64,000 bases of DNA from JASLBX01 sp036374175 (GCA_036374175.1 DASUUH010000149.1:12919-76918); one strand, 5' to 3'; positions 53,253-62,583 are shown, numbered from the stretch's first letter. The notes: a model not told the origin generated them from the sequence alone. Numbers and translations are program-made.

Positions 53253-54914
53253 TCAAGCGCCGCGTAGGACGGCGTGGACGAACTGAACCGCGGCCGATCC
53301 CTCGCCGACCGCCGACGCGACACGCTTCATCGACGTCGAGCGGACGTCTCCGACGGCGAACACCCCGGGGCGGCTCGTTTCCAGCAGGTACGGGTCACGG
53401 TCCAGCGACCAGTAGGTGGGCCTGAGCTGTGGACCGGTGATGAGGAACCCGTGCTGGTCGCGGACCACCTGCTCGTCCAGCCAGTCGGTCCGGGGCCGGG
53501 CGCCGATGAACACGAAGAGCCCAGCGGCGGCCAGCTCCTCGGTCGAGCCGTCCGCGGATTCCAGCGTCACGGCTGAGAGCCGTTCGCTCCCGCTGACGCC
53601 GGTAACTCGGGTACCGGTCCGCGTCACGATGTTCTCGGCGCGTTCAATTCGGTCGATGAGGTAACGCGACATCCGCTCGTCCAGACTCGCGGCCCGGATA
53701 ACGATCGTCACCTGCGCTGCCGTTTGCGCGAGGTGCAGGGCAGCCTGGCCCGCCGAGTTGGCGCCGCCGACGATCACCACCTGTTCGCCCTTCCAGGCGT
53801 CCGGTTCGAAGCTGCTGGCCCCGTAGTACACGCCCGCGCCGGTCAGTTCGTCAGCGCCGGCGGCTTCGAGTCGCTGGTACTGGACGCCAGTGGCCAGAAT
53901 CACCGACCCGCAGAGCAGTTCGCGCCCGTCGTCGAGCACCACCATGTGCTGTGGGTATGCGTCCTTGAGCCGGACGGCGCGTCGGGGTGAGACAAATACT
54001 GAACCGAACCGCCGTGCCTGCGCCAAGGCCCGGCGGGCGAGCTCCGCTCCGGACACTCCACCAGGAAAGCCCAGATAATTTTCGATCTTCGAGCTCAGTG
54101 CGGCCTGGCCACCAGGCGCCTCGGCCTCGATCACCAGTGTCCGCAGGCCCTCCGAGCCGCCATAGACGGCGGCCGCGAGACCTGCCGGCCCGGCTCCGAC
54201 GACGACCAGGTCGTAGTAGTCCACCTCAGGTCTACCCGGCACACCCAGCGCTTCGGCGACCTCCACCGCGCTCGGGTCGATCAGCACCCGGCCGTCGTCG
54301 AGAATCAGCACCGGCAGCACCGGTGCCGGCCCGGCGGCTGCCACCAGCGCTGCGGCATCCGGATGCTCGGCATCCACCCAGCGGAACGGCACCAGGTTCC
54401 TGGCGAGGTACTCCCGCAGCCGGTGCGACTCGGCGGACCACCGCTCGCCGATCAGGCGGATACCGCTAGTTGGGCGTGGTCGGGTGGCGTTCCACTCCTC
54501 GAGCAGTTCGTCGATAACCGGGTAGAGGTGCTGGTCGGGCGGATCCCACGGCTTCAAAATGTAGTGGTCGAGCGAGACCTCGTTAATCGCCGCGATCGCC
54601 GCGTCAGTATCGGCGTAGGCGGTGAGCAGAACCGAGCGCATGTGCGGCTGGAGACCTTTGGCCGCAGCAAGCAACTCCGTACCCGTCTGCCCGGGCATCC
54701 GCTGATCTGCCACCATCACCGCGACGGGAGTGCCGCGTCGCGTCGCCCGCTCGACGATCTCCATGGCGTCCGGTCCCGATCCGGCTCCGACGATTCGGTA
54801 GCTCCCGCCGTAACGCGCGCGCAGGTCCGCAACCACTGCATCCAGGACCGGCGCGTCGTCGTCAACGCTGACCAGCAGTGGCACGGCCGGCTGTGGTGGG
54901 GCATCAGCTGTCAT
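53253..54914 (-). CDS. Receiver domain fused to thioredoxin-reductase-like FAD oxidoreductase
   Basis: 553 aa. A receiver domain (residues 1-130; phosphoacceptor Asp70 in VADQRMPG, Lys in ILKPW) is followed by a thioredoxin-like spacer (about 150-220) and an FAD/NAD(P) oxidoreductase (VVVGAGPAGLAAAVYG near 240, NENYLGFPGG-like IENYLGFPGG, the NADPH loop VVIVGGANSAGQAAL). The redox CxxC of true TrxR is missing. Substrate unknown; electrons may go to a partner. It is the last gene of the six-gene signalling operon, overlapping the previous gene by 11 bases. Confidence 0.9.
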   Translation of the reverse strand: MTADAPPQPAVPLLVSVDDDAPVLDAVVADLRARYGGSYRIVGAGSGPDAMEIVERATRRGTPVAVMVADQRMPGQTGTELLAAAKGLQPHMRSVLLTAYADTDAAIAAINEVSLDHYILKPWDPPDQHLYPVIDELLEEWNATRPRPTSGIRLIGERWSAESHRLREYLARNLVPFRWVDAEHPDAAALVAAAGPAPVLPVLILDDGRVLIDPSAVEVAEALGVPGRPEVDYYDLVVVGAGPAGLAAAVYGGSEGLRTLVIEAEAPGGQAALSSKIENYLGFPGGVSGAELARRALAQARRFGSVFVSPRRAVRLKDAYPQHMVVLDDGRELLCGSVILATGVQYQRLEAAGADELTGAGVYYGASSFEPDAWKGEQVVIVGGANSAGQAALHLAQTAAQVTIVIRAASLDERMSRYLIDRIERAENIVTRTGTRVTGVSGSERLSAVTLESADGSTEELAAAGLFVFIGARPRTDWLDEQVVRDQHGFLITGPQLRPTYWSLDRDPYLLETSRPGVFAVGDVRSTSMKRVASAVGEGSAAVQFVHAVLRGA

Positions 54915-56310
54915 CGGATCTCCTCGCTGGCGGCCGCGCCGGAAGCTCGGCCGAGAACACCGTGTCGCCTGTACGGGACCGTACGGTCAGCCGGCCACCG
55001 TGGACGTCGGTCACGATCTGATGCGAGATGTTCAGCCCCAGCCCGGTGCCGTGACCCGGAGGTTTCGTCGTCACGAACGGGTCGAAGACGCGGCCCTGGA
55101 GGTCTTCCGGGATGCCTGGGCCGTCGTCGGCGATCTGGACGACGACGCCACCATCCGCGCGCCGCGTACGCACGGTGATTCGTCCGGCTTCGCCCACCGC
55201 GGTGATGGCATTGTCCAGCAGGTTCGTCCACACCTGGTTGAGCTGGCCACCGTAGGCGGTCACTACTGGCAGATCGTCGGCGTAGTCACGGACTATCGCG
55301 ACTCCGGCCGGCAGCTTGTGCTGCAAGATCGTCAGAGTGTCATCCAGCCCGGCGTGGATGTCCACGTCCTGCTGGGGAGCCTGATCCAGGTACGAGTAAC
55401 CGCGCAGGGCCGCAGTGAGTTCGGCGATGCGGCCGATGCTGTCGCTGATCTGTCGGGCCGCATGGCCGAGTGCCGATCGCACGCCAAACCAGGCGGCGGC
55501 CATGCCCGCTCCGTCTCCGAGGTCGGCGACTACAGCTTCGGCATCCTTGGCGGAAACTCCCGCCGCGACCAGGTCCTCGGCCACCGTCCAGACATTCGGC
55601 ACGCCGTGCCGATCGAGCCGGGCTGCGACTCCGGCTACCTGGTCTTCGCGGTCTGCCGCCGACAACCGAACCAGCTCGGCGGTGGCCACATGATCGAAGG
55701 CTCGGATGAGCCGGGCGGCGTCGGGGCGCTCGACGAGCCGGGTAAGGATGTCATCAACGGCGGACAACGAACCGTTGAGCCGGCGCGCGGTGCTCAAGGC
55801 AGCCGCCGCCGGGTTGTTGAGCTCGTGTCCAAGCCCGGCGCTGAGCCGGCCCAGCATCGCCAGCCGCTCCTGCTGGCGCAAGGCCAGCTCCTGCCGCAGG
55901 TAGTCCTGCTCGACCCGGCGGAGGCGGGCCTGTTCCAGCGCGGTGCGGATGCGGACGCTGAAGATTACCGGATCGAACGGCTTGGGCAGGCAGTCGATCG
56001 CGCCCATCTCGATGGCCCGCGCGATGTCCTCGGTGGCCTCGACGGCGGAGATGACCAGCACCGGGATGTCCCGCATGGCCGGGTCGCGCGCCATCGCGGC
56101 CAGCACGTCGAAGCCGTCCATCTCAGGCATCAGCAGATCGAGCAGCACCATGTCGATGTGCTGGGCGGCCAACGTGTCGAGTGCCGCACGTCCGTTGTCG
56201 GCATGGAGAACCCGGTGACCTTCGTGCTCGACACCCTTGGCCAGCGCAAGCCGGTTCACCAGCGTGTCCTCCACCACCAGGACGGTCGCGGGTTCGCTGT
56301 CACGGTTCAT
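54904..56310 (-). CDS. Receiver-histidine kinase fusion
   Basis: 468 aa, no membrane segment. A receiver (1-130; Asp58 in LLDLLMP) precedes a coiled coil (VEQDYLRQELALRQQERLAML), an H-box with His162 in GLGHELNNPAAAA and a HATPase (N box QVWTNLLDNAITAV, then DDGPGIPED and HGTGLGLNI). The GHELNNP form belongs to ZraS/NtrB-like kinases. It could take a phosphoryl group at the receiver and use it to control its own kinase. Overlaps both neighbours by 11 bases. Confidence 0.92.
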   Translation of the reverse strand: MNRDSEPATVLVVEDTLVNRLALAKGVEHEGHRVLHADNGRAALDTLAAQHIDMVLLDLLMPEMDGFDVLAAMARDPAMRDIPVLVISAVEATEDIARAIEMGAIDCLPKPFDPVIFSVRIRTALEQARLRRVEQDYLRQELALRQQERLAMLGRLSAGLGHELNNPAAAALSTARRLNGSLSAVDDILTRLVERPDAARLIRAFDHVATAELVRLSAADREDQVAGVAARLDRHGVPNVWTVAEDLVAAGVSAKDAEAVVADLGDGAGMAAAWFGVRSALGHAARQISDSIGRIAELTAALRGYSYLDQAPQQDVDIHAGLDDTLTILQHKLPAGVAIVRDYADDLPVVTAYGGQLNQVWTNLLDNAITAVGEAGRITVRTRRADGGVVVQIADDGPGIPEDLQGRVFDPFVTTKPPGHGTGLGLNISHQIVTDVHGGRLTVRSRTGDTVFSAELPARPPARRSDDS

Positions 56311-58798
56311 CGACGTGCTCCAGCGCGTGTACGGCCGCCGCTACCTCGACGTCCAGTTCGTCCACGAGTGCTGCGACGGCCGTAAGATCGCCGTCCCGGG
56401 CCGCCGCCTCGACGCGCGCAGCATGGGCGGACAGCGCCGACGCGCCCAAGTTGGCCGCGCTCGACTTCAGGCTGTGGGCATGCAGGCGGGCGTCCGCGGC
56501 GCTGCCGGCAGCACGGATGCGTTGGGCGAGCGTGCGGGCCTCCCTCCGGAACTCGGCGACGAGTGTGGCGACGAACGCTCGGTCACCGGTGAGTTCGGCC
56601 AGCCGGTCCAGCGCAGTGGGGTCGAGCACAGCAACGCCGGTAGACTTAACGGCCAGTTCTTCGGACGGCTCAGCACGCGGTGTGGCCGTCGGCTGTGATC
56701 CGGCTGCCGCCTGCAGGGCCGAAACGAGCTCGTCCGGCCGGATGGGTTTACTGAGATAACCGTCCATGCCGGCCGACTCGCAGGCACGGCGGTCGTCGAG
56801 CGTCGTGTTTGCGGTGACGGCGACGATCCACGGCTGTGCTCGGCCATTGGCGCGGATCCGGCGGGTCGCCTCGAGGCCGTCCACTTCCGGCATCTGGACG
56901 TCCATCAGCACGACGTCGACCGGCCGCTCCTCGACGGCCGCCACAGCGGCGGCGCCGTCACCGACCATTGCCGGCGCGTAGCCGAGCCGCTCCAACAACT
57001 TGATCAGGAGCAGCTGGTTGGTCGGGTTGTCCTCCGCCACCAGGATGGATAGGGGATGCCGCCTGGCGAACTCACCATCGAACACACTGGCACCGTCCAG
57101 CGCCGTCGTGGCGGGCGTCGGCGGCACCGATAGTGCTGTGACCAGAGCGTCGTACAGTGACGACTGCTTGACCGGCTTCGTGAGAATGCTGAACACGGAC
57201 CTGTCGCCGGCGGCCAGTCGCTCGCGGGCGCCGAACGGAACGAGCAGTACGACGGTGGCCGACGTGGCACGCTCATGGGCAGCCAGCCGACGGGCCACTG
57301 CAACGCCGTCGTCGCCGTTGAGATCCCGATCGACGATGACTACGTCGTACGGCTCAGAGTCCAGCGCAACGGTGGCTTCGCGGGCGCCTCGAACGGCGAC
57401 CGGTCGCATCCGCCAGGACCGGACGAAGCCCTGGATCAGCTCGGAGTCGGTGGGATTGTCAACGACGATGAGGATGCTGTGGTCCGCGAGCACAGCTTCG
57501 GCCTGCCCTGTGGGGGTGAGCTGGCTAGCGGCCGGTCGGGCCGGGACAACGAGGGTGAATGTCGAACCGACGCCGACCTCGCTGTCGACCTCGATGGATC
57601 CACCCAGCAGCTCGGCGAGGCTGGCGCTGATCGCAAGGCCCAGCCCGGTACCGCCGAACCTGCGGTTGGTCGCGGACTCGACCTGGCTGAAGGACTGGAA
57701 GAGCCGGCTGCGTTCCTGCTCGGAGATGCCGATCCCGGTGTCGCGCACCGCGAACTTCACCACGTCGCCGTCAGCTCGCGCCTCCCGTGACACCAGCAGG
57801 GCGACCTCGCCCTCCTCGGTGAACTTCACCGCGTTGGTGAGCAGGTTGACCAGGATCTGCCGGATGCGGTCGTGGTCGCCGTCCAGGTAGACCGGTACAT
57901 CAGAATCGACGCGGTAGACGAACTCCAGGCCCTGTCGGGCCGCGAGTGGGGCGATGACGTCGAGCGTCCCGTCCACGAGCGCGCGCACCTCGACGGCCTC
58001 GTGGCGCACCTCAAGCCGGCCCGCCTCCACCTTGGAGAAGTCGAGCACATCGTTGATGATGCTCAGCAGCAGCTCGGCGCTGCTGCGAACAGCGGTGACG
58101 TACTCCGCCTGCTCAGCGTCCAGGTCGGTGGTCTCGAGCAAGCCACTCATACCGATGACCGCGTTCATAGGCGTGCGGATCTCGTGACTCATGTTCGCCA
58201 GGAAGTCGCTCTTGGCCTCGGTCGCGGCCTCCGCCTCCAGCCGCGCAGTACGTTCGGCCGCAACCAGGTCGGCGCGCTGCGACGCGAACCGAGCGGTGAC
58301 GAGCCAGGCCATGAACGTCACGCCGATGATGTTCATGAAGAAGAATGCTGCGATCCAGCCGACGCCTGCGTTGTGGCTCCACGAGCTGAATCGCTCCTCT
58401 CCGACCGCCGCGACCAGGGCCAGGCCGGCGTATCCCAAGAACCAGGCGGCCGCATGCCGCGTCCCGTAGGCAAGCAGGGCTCCGACCGGTGCGATAAGAG
58501 ACCAGATCATGACGGCCCCGGAGGCCTGAAAGCCGCCCATGTGAATCATCAACAGCCAGGGGATCACCAGGCTGAAGAACAGCTGCACATCCAGTGCCCG
58601 CCGCCAGCCGCGACTCTGGTACAGCCACAGGTTGACCACCGCCAGGAGGGTGTAACCCCACGGCCACACCGCAACGGCGGGAACGCCGGCCACGACATAC
58701 ACGGCACCCCAGACGGCGCCTGCCACCGCCATCGGCACGACGGCCAGGCGGTCCGCGCGGAATCCGTTGGAAATCGCCATGTCGCTCGGCGCGGTCAC
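56300..58798 (-). CDS. Membrane hybrid histidine kinase with two receivers and Hpt
   Basis: 832 aa. Six membrane helices (about 18-175) are the sensor, without a large extracellular domain. Then HisKA (His205 in NMSHEIRTP), HATPase (VNLLTNAVKF, GTGLGLAIS), receiver 1 (about 445-565; VIVDRDL), receiver 2 (585-710; LMDVQMPEVDG) and Hpt (725-832; HAHSLKSSAANLGA). Complete His-Asp-His phosphorelay on one chain; receiver 1 has a less typical acidic pocket (VVDNPTDS). GTG at 58798 overlaps the response regulator stop by 4 bases. Confidence 0.93.
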   Translation of the reverse strand: MTAPSDMAISNGFRADRLAVVPMAVAGAVWGAVYVVAGVPAVAVWPWGYTLLAVVNLWLYQSRGWRRALDVQLFFSLVIPWLLMIHMGGFQASGAVMIWSLIAPVGALLAYGTRHAAAWFLGYAGLALVAAVGEERFSSWSHNAGVGWIAAFFFMNIIGVTFMAWLVTARFASQRADLVAAERTARLEAEAATEAKSDFLANMSHEIRTPMNAVIGMSGLLETTDLDAEQAEYVTAVRSSAELLLSIINDVLDFSKVEAGRLEVRHEAVEVRALVDGTLDVIAPLAARQGLEFVYRVDSDVPVYLDGDHDRIRQILVNLLTNAVKFTEEGEVALLVSREARADGDVVKFAVRDTGIGISEQERSRLFQSFSQVESATNRRFGGTGLGLAISASLAELLGGSIEVDSEVGVGSTFTLVVPARPAASQLTPTGQAEAVLADHSILIVVDNPTDSELIQGFVRSWRMRPVAVRGAREATVALDSEPYDVVIVDRDLNGDDGVAVARRLAAHERATSATVVLLVPFGARERLAAGDRSVFSILTKPVKQSSLYDALVTALSVPPTPATTALDGASVFDGEFARRHPLSILVAEDNPTNQLLLIKLLERLGYAPAMVGDGAAAVAAVEERPVDVVLMDVQMPEVDGLEATRRIRANGRAQPWIVAVTANTTLDDRRACESAGMDGYLSKPIRPDELVSALQAAAGSQPTATPRAEPSEELAVKSTGVAVLDPTALDRLAELTGDRAFVATLVAEFRREARTLAQRIRAAGSAADARLHAHSLKSSAANLGASALSAHAARVEAAARDGDLTAVAALVDELDVEVAAAVHALEHVDEP

Positions 58799-59520
58799 AG
58801 CTGACGGTCCTCTCCGCGCAGCATTCGTTTGAGCTCCGCGGCGTCCGCGACCAGCCGAAGGTAGTACCCGGTTCCTGTAACTTCGGCGGCCTGCTCGTTC
58901 ACCCGGCTACGGTCGATCTCGATTCGCAATTGGCTGAGCTCGTGCCGTAGAGCCGCCTCACGAGCCTGCACCTCGGCCGCCATGCGGTGAAAGACGCGGG
59001 CCAGCGTCCCCAGTGCATCGTCCCGCGCCCCGACCAGCTGCAGTTGGGTAGCGTCATAACGGCCGGCTTCCAAAGCCGTCGCCGCGCCGATGACCCGCTC
59101 CACCTGTTTCAGGTGGTCGAGTTCGACGTCGCGCAGACGCTTGGTCGCCAGCGAAGCCGTGAGGCGAGCGCGCAACACCTCTCGGTCGAACGGCTTGATC
59201 AGGTAGTCGGTGGCACCGAGTTCGATGCATCGCACCAGGCTCGTTTGGTCCTCGACGGCGGAGACCACGATGACGGGTACATGTGCCAGCTCGGGGGTGG
59301 TCTTGATCCGGCGCAACGTTTCAAAGCCGTCCAGGACCGGCATCAACAAATCGAGGAGTACTACGTCCGCACCCTTCGCCCGGAGCGCGGCAAGCGCGGA
59401 CTCGCCGTCCGCCGCGGTTTGCACGTCGTAGCCGAGCCGTGCGGTCGCCCGAGCCAGCAGTTCCCGATCGATGGTGGTGTCGTCAACGACGAGCACCGTG
59501 CCCCCCTTCCGGTCAGTCAT
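58795..59520 (-). CDS. Response regulator with HAMP-like coiled-coil output
   Basis: 241 aa. Receiver: Asp57 in VVLLDLLMP, Lys in YLIKPFD. The output region (residues about 130-241) has no DNA-binding fold; DDALGTLARVFHRMAAEVQAREAALRHEL is HAMP-like, followed by QLRIEIDRSRVNEQAAEVTGTGYYLRLV. A similar tail occurs in cyanobacterial signalling proteins. The role is probably protein-protein contact. ATG at 59520 overlaps the permease stop (ATGA); the open frame runs further upstream but overlaps the permease gene. Confidence 0.88.
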   Translation of the reverse strand: MTDRKGGTVLVVDDTTIDRELLARATARLGYDVQTAADGESALAALRAKGADVVLLDLLMPVLDGFETLRRIKTTPELAHVPVIVVSAVEDQTSLVRCIELGATDYLIKPFDREVLRARLTASLATKRLRDVELDHLKQVERVIGAATALEAGRYDATQLQLVGARDDALGTLARVFHRMAAEVQAREAALRHELSQLRIEIDRSRVNEQAAEVTGTGYYLRLVADAAELKRMLRGEDRQL

Positions 59521-61712
59521 CGGGGCTCCTTGTGGGTGCTTCGTCCATCGGGCAGCTCGAAGGTAAGTCTGGCCCGGTCCGGTAGCGGCACGAGGCTTTC
59601 GCCCTGGACGAGTCGCGGCGTTGACCGCCCGGCGGGGGTGTCCAGCGACAGCCGCACGGCGAGCGGCTCGGTCTCCCCGATCGTATCGACCTCGTGGGAC
59701 CAGAGCCGGAGCTGATCGATGCCCTCCGGAGCGAGGTCGACAGCGACGGTCGCCGCCCACCGGGGTAGATCGACTGCGCCCCTTCGATCCGGCGTCAAGA
59801 CGTCATGACCGTCGGCGAACACGGGCATGGTCGCGGGCGTCCCGCCCGCCATCACTCGCAGCCGGTACCGCGCTTGGTCGCGGTCACGACGCAGCTCCAC
59901 GCTGACGAGCGGTCGCATGGCGCCGATGCGAAGCACGTACGCGGTAAGCGCCAATCCGATCACGGCTGCGAGCGTGGCCGATATTCGGGCGACCGGCGAG
60001 GTCCAGATCACCGCGGCGTGGGCGAGTAGCGCCAGCACGAACACCGCGTACACAGCCGCGCTCAGCGCCCGATTCGCCAGCCAATCGGCCGCAGGCTCGG
60101 GTACCCCGTCTCCGCGCCGCTGCGCAGAGGCGAACAGCAGGACGGGAATCACGCCCGCAATGAACGGAACGGCCAGTGTGCCGGCCGCGCTCAGCGAGCC
60201 GGTGAATGACTCCCTATTGGTCACGAGCAGCGCCTCGGCCACGGCGAATACGGCCACCAGCGGGCCGATGGCGGCGAGTCGGGCAGCGCGACCGTGACCG
60301 CGAATCAGCTCACGCGCTTGAAAGTAGAGCCCAAGCGAAAAGTGCACGGCTGCCATCCCCATGGCCAGGACGACGAAGACCGATCCCACCGCGAGGGTCA
60401 GCGGGCCGGTCGCCTCCGCCAGTGGTTCGAGCGCGGTTCCAGTCTCATCTGCCAGCCGGGTGGGCCCGACCGCCCCGGTGACTGCGAACGTCCACACCGA
60501 ATACAAAGCCGCCGCAGTGACCATGCCGGCAATCGCACCACGCATCAGCGAGCGTCCACCAGGCTCGCGGCGAAGCACGACGCGCGCACAGTTCGCGACC
60601 GACGTGTGACCGAAGAACGCGAGCAGAACGACGCCGAACGCGGCCGCCGCGACAGTGGGGTCGAACGACTGCCCGGCCGAACGAGCGACACCGCTCAGGT
60701 TGGCCGAGTCGAGGTCGGTGAACGCGAGTCCGGACAGCACGAGAAGGATCACCACGTTGATGCTCCCGACAAGCAGGGCTGACGCGACTGTCGCGTCCAG
60801 CCGGCCCCGCCAGACGAATGCGGCGGTGGCGACGAACAGCACCACCGCCCAGCCGGGTGCAGGCACCCCGGTGGCCGCGTCGAGCACCGACGAAAAGCCG
60901 ACGTAGTAGGCCAGCAGCGCCACCACGGCGATGGCCGCCATCGTGGCAGAGAGCACGACCCGAGCGCCGGTTCCCAGATAGCGGCCGACGACCTGGCCGA
61001 GGTAGGCACCACCCCAGCGGACCGGCCCGGTCCGGGTGAGCGACTCGGCGATCTTCGCCACCGTGATGACATTGACCGCGCCCAACACCACGATCAAGGC
61101 CACACCGACCAGCGGGCCCACCCCCGACAGGGCGATCGGCAGCGCGAGAACTCCGGCTCCGACGGTCTGGGTCAGGGTTAGTCCGAACGACGTCCAGAAT
61201 GGCGAAAGCTGATCGAGCCTGACCGCGGGGCGAGCCGTAGCCCATCGCATGCGCTCGCCCCACCCGATCCGGTCTGCCCATAACTGAGCCGGTGTGAGGC
61301 CGTAGCGGGCATCCAACGCCGCTGCGACGTCCGGTTCTCCAAGCTTCAGGGCAGCTCGCAGGCCGGGAACATCGGCCTCGCGGGCCGGGTACTTCGCCGC
61401 CAGTCGGTGAGCGAGGTCGGCTCGAGTACTGGCGTCGTCCGGAATTATGTGCGCAATGGCACCGGCGAACCGCTCCAGGTGCTGGACGCGAACTCGCGAG
61501 GGTACTTCTCGGCCCGCGGCCAGTGCCGCCAGCAGCCCCCTCTCCCTCGCTTCGACCAGGTTGTCGCAGATCGTCGGCGTCGCCGCGTCCGCTGCTCGTT
61601 GTACCAGGTAGGCGACTCGGCTCTCGATGGCGAACAGCAAGGTGCTGGCGCGCCGGCCGCCCAACCCTCCGAGCAGCTGCTGGCGCGACACGATGTCCGG
61701 CGGTTCACTCAT
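59517..61712 (-). CDS. APC-like permease with long soluble N- and C-terminal domains
   Basis: 731 aa. Residues 1-170 are soluble and helical (RRASTLLFAIESRVAYLVQRA, DDASTRADLAHRLAA). About 11 membrane helices (175-575) follow, opening with SFGLTLTQTVGAGVLALPIALSGVGPLVG, which resembles amino acid/aromatic permeases (the G-GVLALP half-helix). The last 150 residues are soluble (RDRDQARYRLRVMAGGTP). No similar fused permease is recognised by me. ATG at 61712 overlaps the MinD-like gene by 8 bases. It may be a sensor rather than a transporter. Confidence 0.8.
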   Translation of the reverse strand: MSEPPDIVSRQQLLGGLGGRRASTLLFAIESRVAYLVQRAADAATPTICDNLVEARERGLLAALAAGREVPSRVRVQHLERFAGAIAHIIPDDASTRADLAHRLAAKYPAREADVPGLRAALKLGEPDVAAALDARYGLTPAQLWADRIGWGERMRWATARPAVRLDQLSPFWTSFGLTLTQTVGAGVLALPIALSGVGPLVGVALIVVLGAVNVITVAKIAESLTRTGPVRWGGAYLGQVVGRYLGTGARVVLSATMAAIAVVALLAYYVGFSSVLDAATGVPAPGWAVVLFVATAAFVWRGRLDATVASALLVGSINVVILLVLSGLAFTDLDSANLSGVARSAGQSFDPTVAAAAFGVVLLAFFGHTSVANCARVVLRREPGGRSLMRGAIAGMVTAAALYSVWTFAVTGAVGPTRLADETGTALEPLAEATGPLTLAVGSVFVVLAMGMAAVHFSLGLYFQARELIRGHGRAARLAAIGPLVAVFAVAEALLVTNRESFTGSLSAAGTLAVPFIAGVIPVLLFASAQRRGDGVPEPAADWLANRALSAAVYAVFVLALLAHAAVIWTSPVARISATLAAVIGLALTAYVLRIGAMRPLVSVELRRDRDQARYRLRVMAGGTPATMPVFADGHDVLTPDRRGAVDLPRWAATVAVDLAPEGIDQLRLWSHEVDTIGETEPLAVRLSLDTPAGRSTPRLVQGESLVPLPDRARLTFELPDGRSTHKEPR

Positions 61713-62466
61713 CAGCACGACCGTTGACAACGAAATCCGTCACCTCGCTGACGGCTGTGGTGAACGGATGCCCCGGGTAACGCAGCGTGAACACGTCCGC
61801 ACTCGCCAGCGACATGACGGCATCGTCGTGAGGGACCAGCCCGACGACGGCCGCCCCGTACGCCTTCTCGACCCTCGCGCGTAAGTCGGCGGGATCCAAT
61901 GCCGGCGGCACCTTGTTGACGACCAGCGCTCGCCGCGGCACGCCGAGGTTGTCGGCCACCTCGACGATCACTCCCGTGCCCTCGTAGTCCTGTTGATCCG
62001 GCCGCAGCACCATCAGCACGGTGTCCGAGATCACCAGGGCGAGAAGCGTCTCCTCACCGAGTCCGGGGTGGGTGTCAACCAGCAGGGTGTCCAAGGCCAG
62101 TTCATCGACCAGCTCACGCAGCCCGCGAACCAACTGCTGCGCGTCGTAACCATCACGAAGCACTCGGCTTATCTCACCGGGGCGGACACTCGACGGCACA
62201 AGATGGATCGATCCGCTCACTGCTTCTGGAGTCACGTCGTGGGCCACCTCGCCGATCGGCCGACCGGAGAAGAGGTGATCGTTGAGCGTCGCTTGAATTT
62301 GCGGGCCGGCCAGCCCGAACAACACGTGGATCCCGGGAGACTGAATATCGGTGTCGACAACGCCGACGTGCTGGCCCCGCTGCGCTAGCTGAACCGCCAG
62401 GTTGGCGGTGAGGTTGGACTTACCGGTCCCGCCCCGGAACGAGTGGACAGAAATGACCCGGACCAT
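61705..62466 (-). CDS. MinD/ParA-like P-loop ATPase
   Basis: 253 aa. The deviant Walker A is HSFRGGTGKSN (residues 8-18; the usual first Lys is Arg11), with VVDTDIQSPGIHVLFG and LLVDTHPGLGEE (Walker B) and VLRPDQQDYEGT. The FRGGTGKSN form is typical of a MinD/ParA branch distinct from division MinD. It heads the operon of six overlapping genes and could control position or activity of the permease and signalling proteins at the membrane. Start ATG at 62466. Confidence 0.9.
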   Translation of the reverse strand: MVRVISVHSFRGGTGKSNLTANLAVQLAQRGQHVGVVDTDIQSPGIHVLFGLAGPQIQATLNDHLFSGRPIGEVAHDVTPEAVSGSIHLVPSSVRPGEISRVLRDGYDAQQLVRGLRELVDELALDTLLVDTHPGLGEETLLALVISDTVLMVLRPDQQDYEGTGVIVEVADNLGVPRRALVVNKVPPALDPADLRARVEKAYGAAVVGLVPHDDAVMSLASADVFTLRYPGHPFTTAVSEVTDFVVNGRADE

Positions 62467-62532
62467 GTCGGCACCCCCCGGCCGCAGCGTGGCCTCAGCC
62501 TACTCTCCGCGCCCGTATGGTTGGAACTCCGT

Positions 62533-62583
62533 GTGATCATCGGCACTTTCGGGCTGATGTAGCCGGAAAGTGCCGATGATCAC
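62533..62583. terminator. Palindrome family B copy 2, likely terminator of deoA
   Basis: Arms GTGATCATCGGCACTTTC (62533-62550) and its reverse complement (62566-62583), 15-base loop. The deoA stop codon (62580-62582) lies within the right arm. It is nearly identical to 30671-30719. It separates deoA from the start of the MinD-led operon at 62466. Confidence 0.82.

Noticed and set aside
55000..56385. 461-codon frame antisense to the receiver-kinase gene
   Set aside because: Shadow of a well-supported kinase; no recognisable domain.
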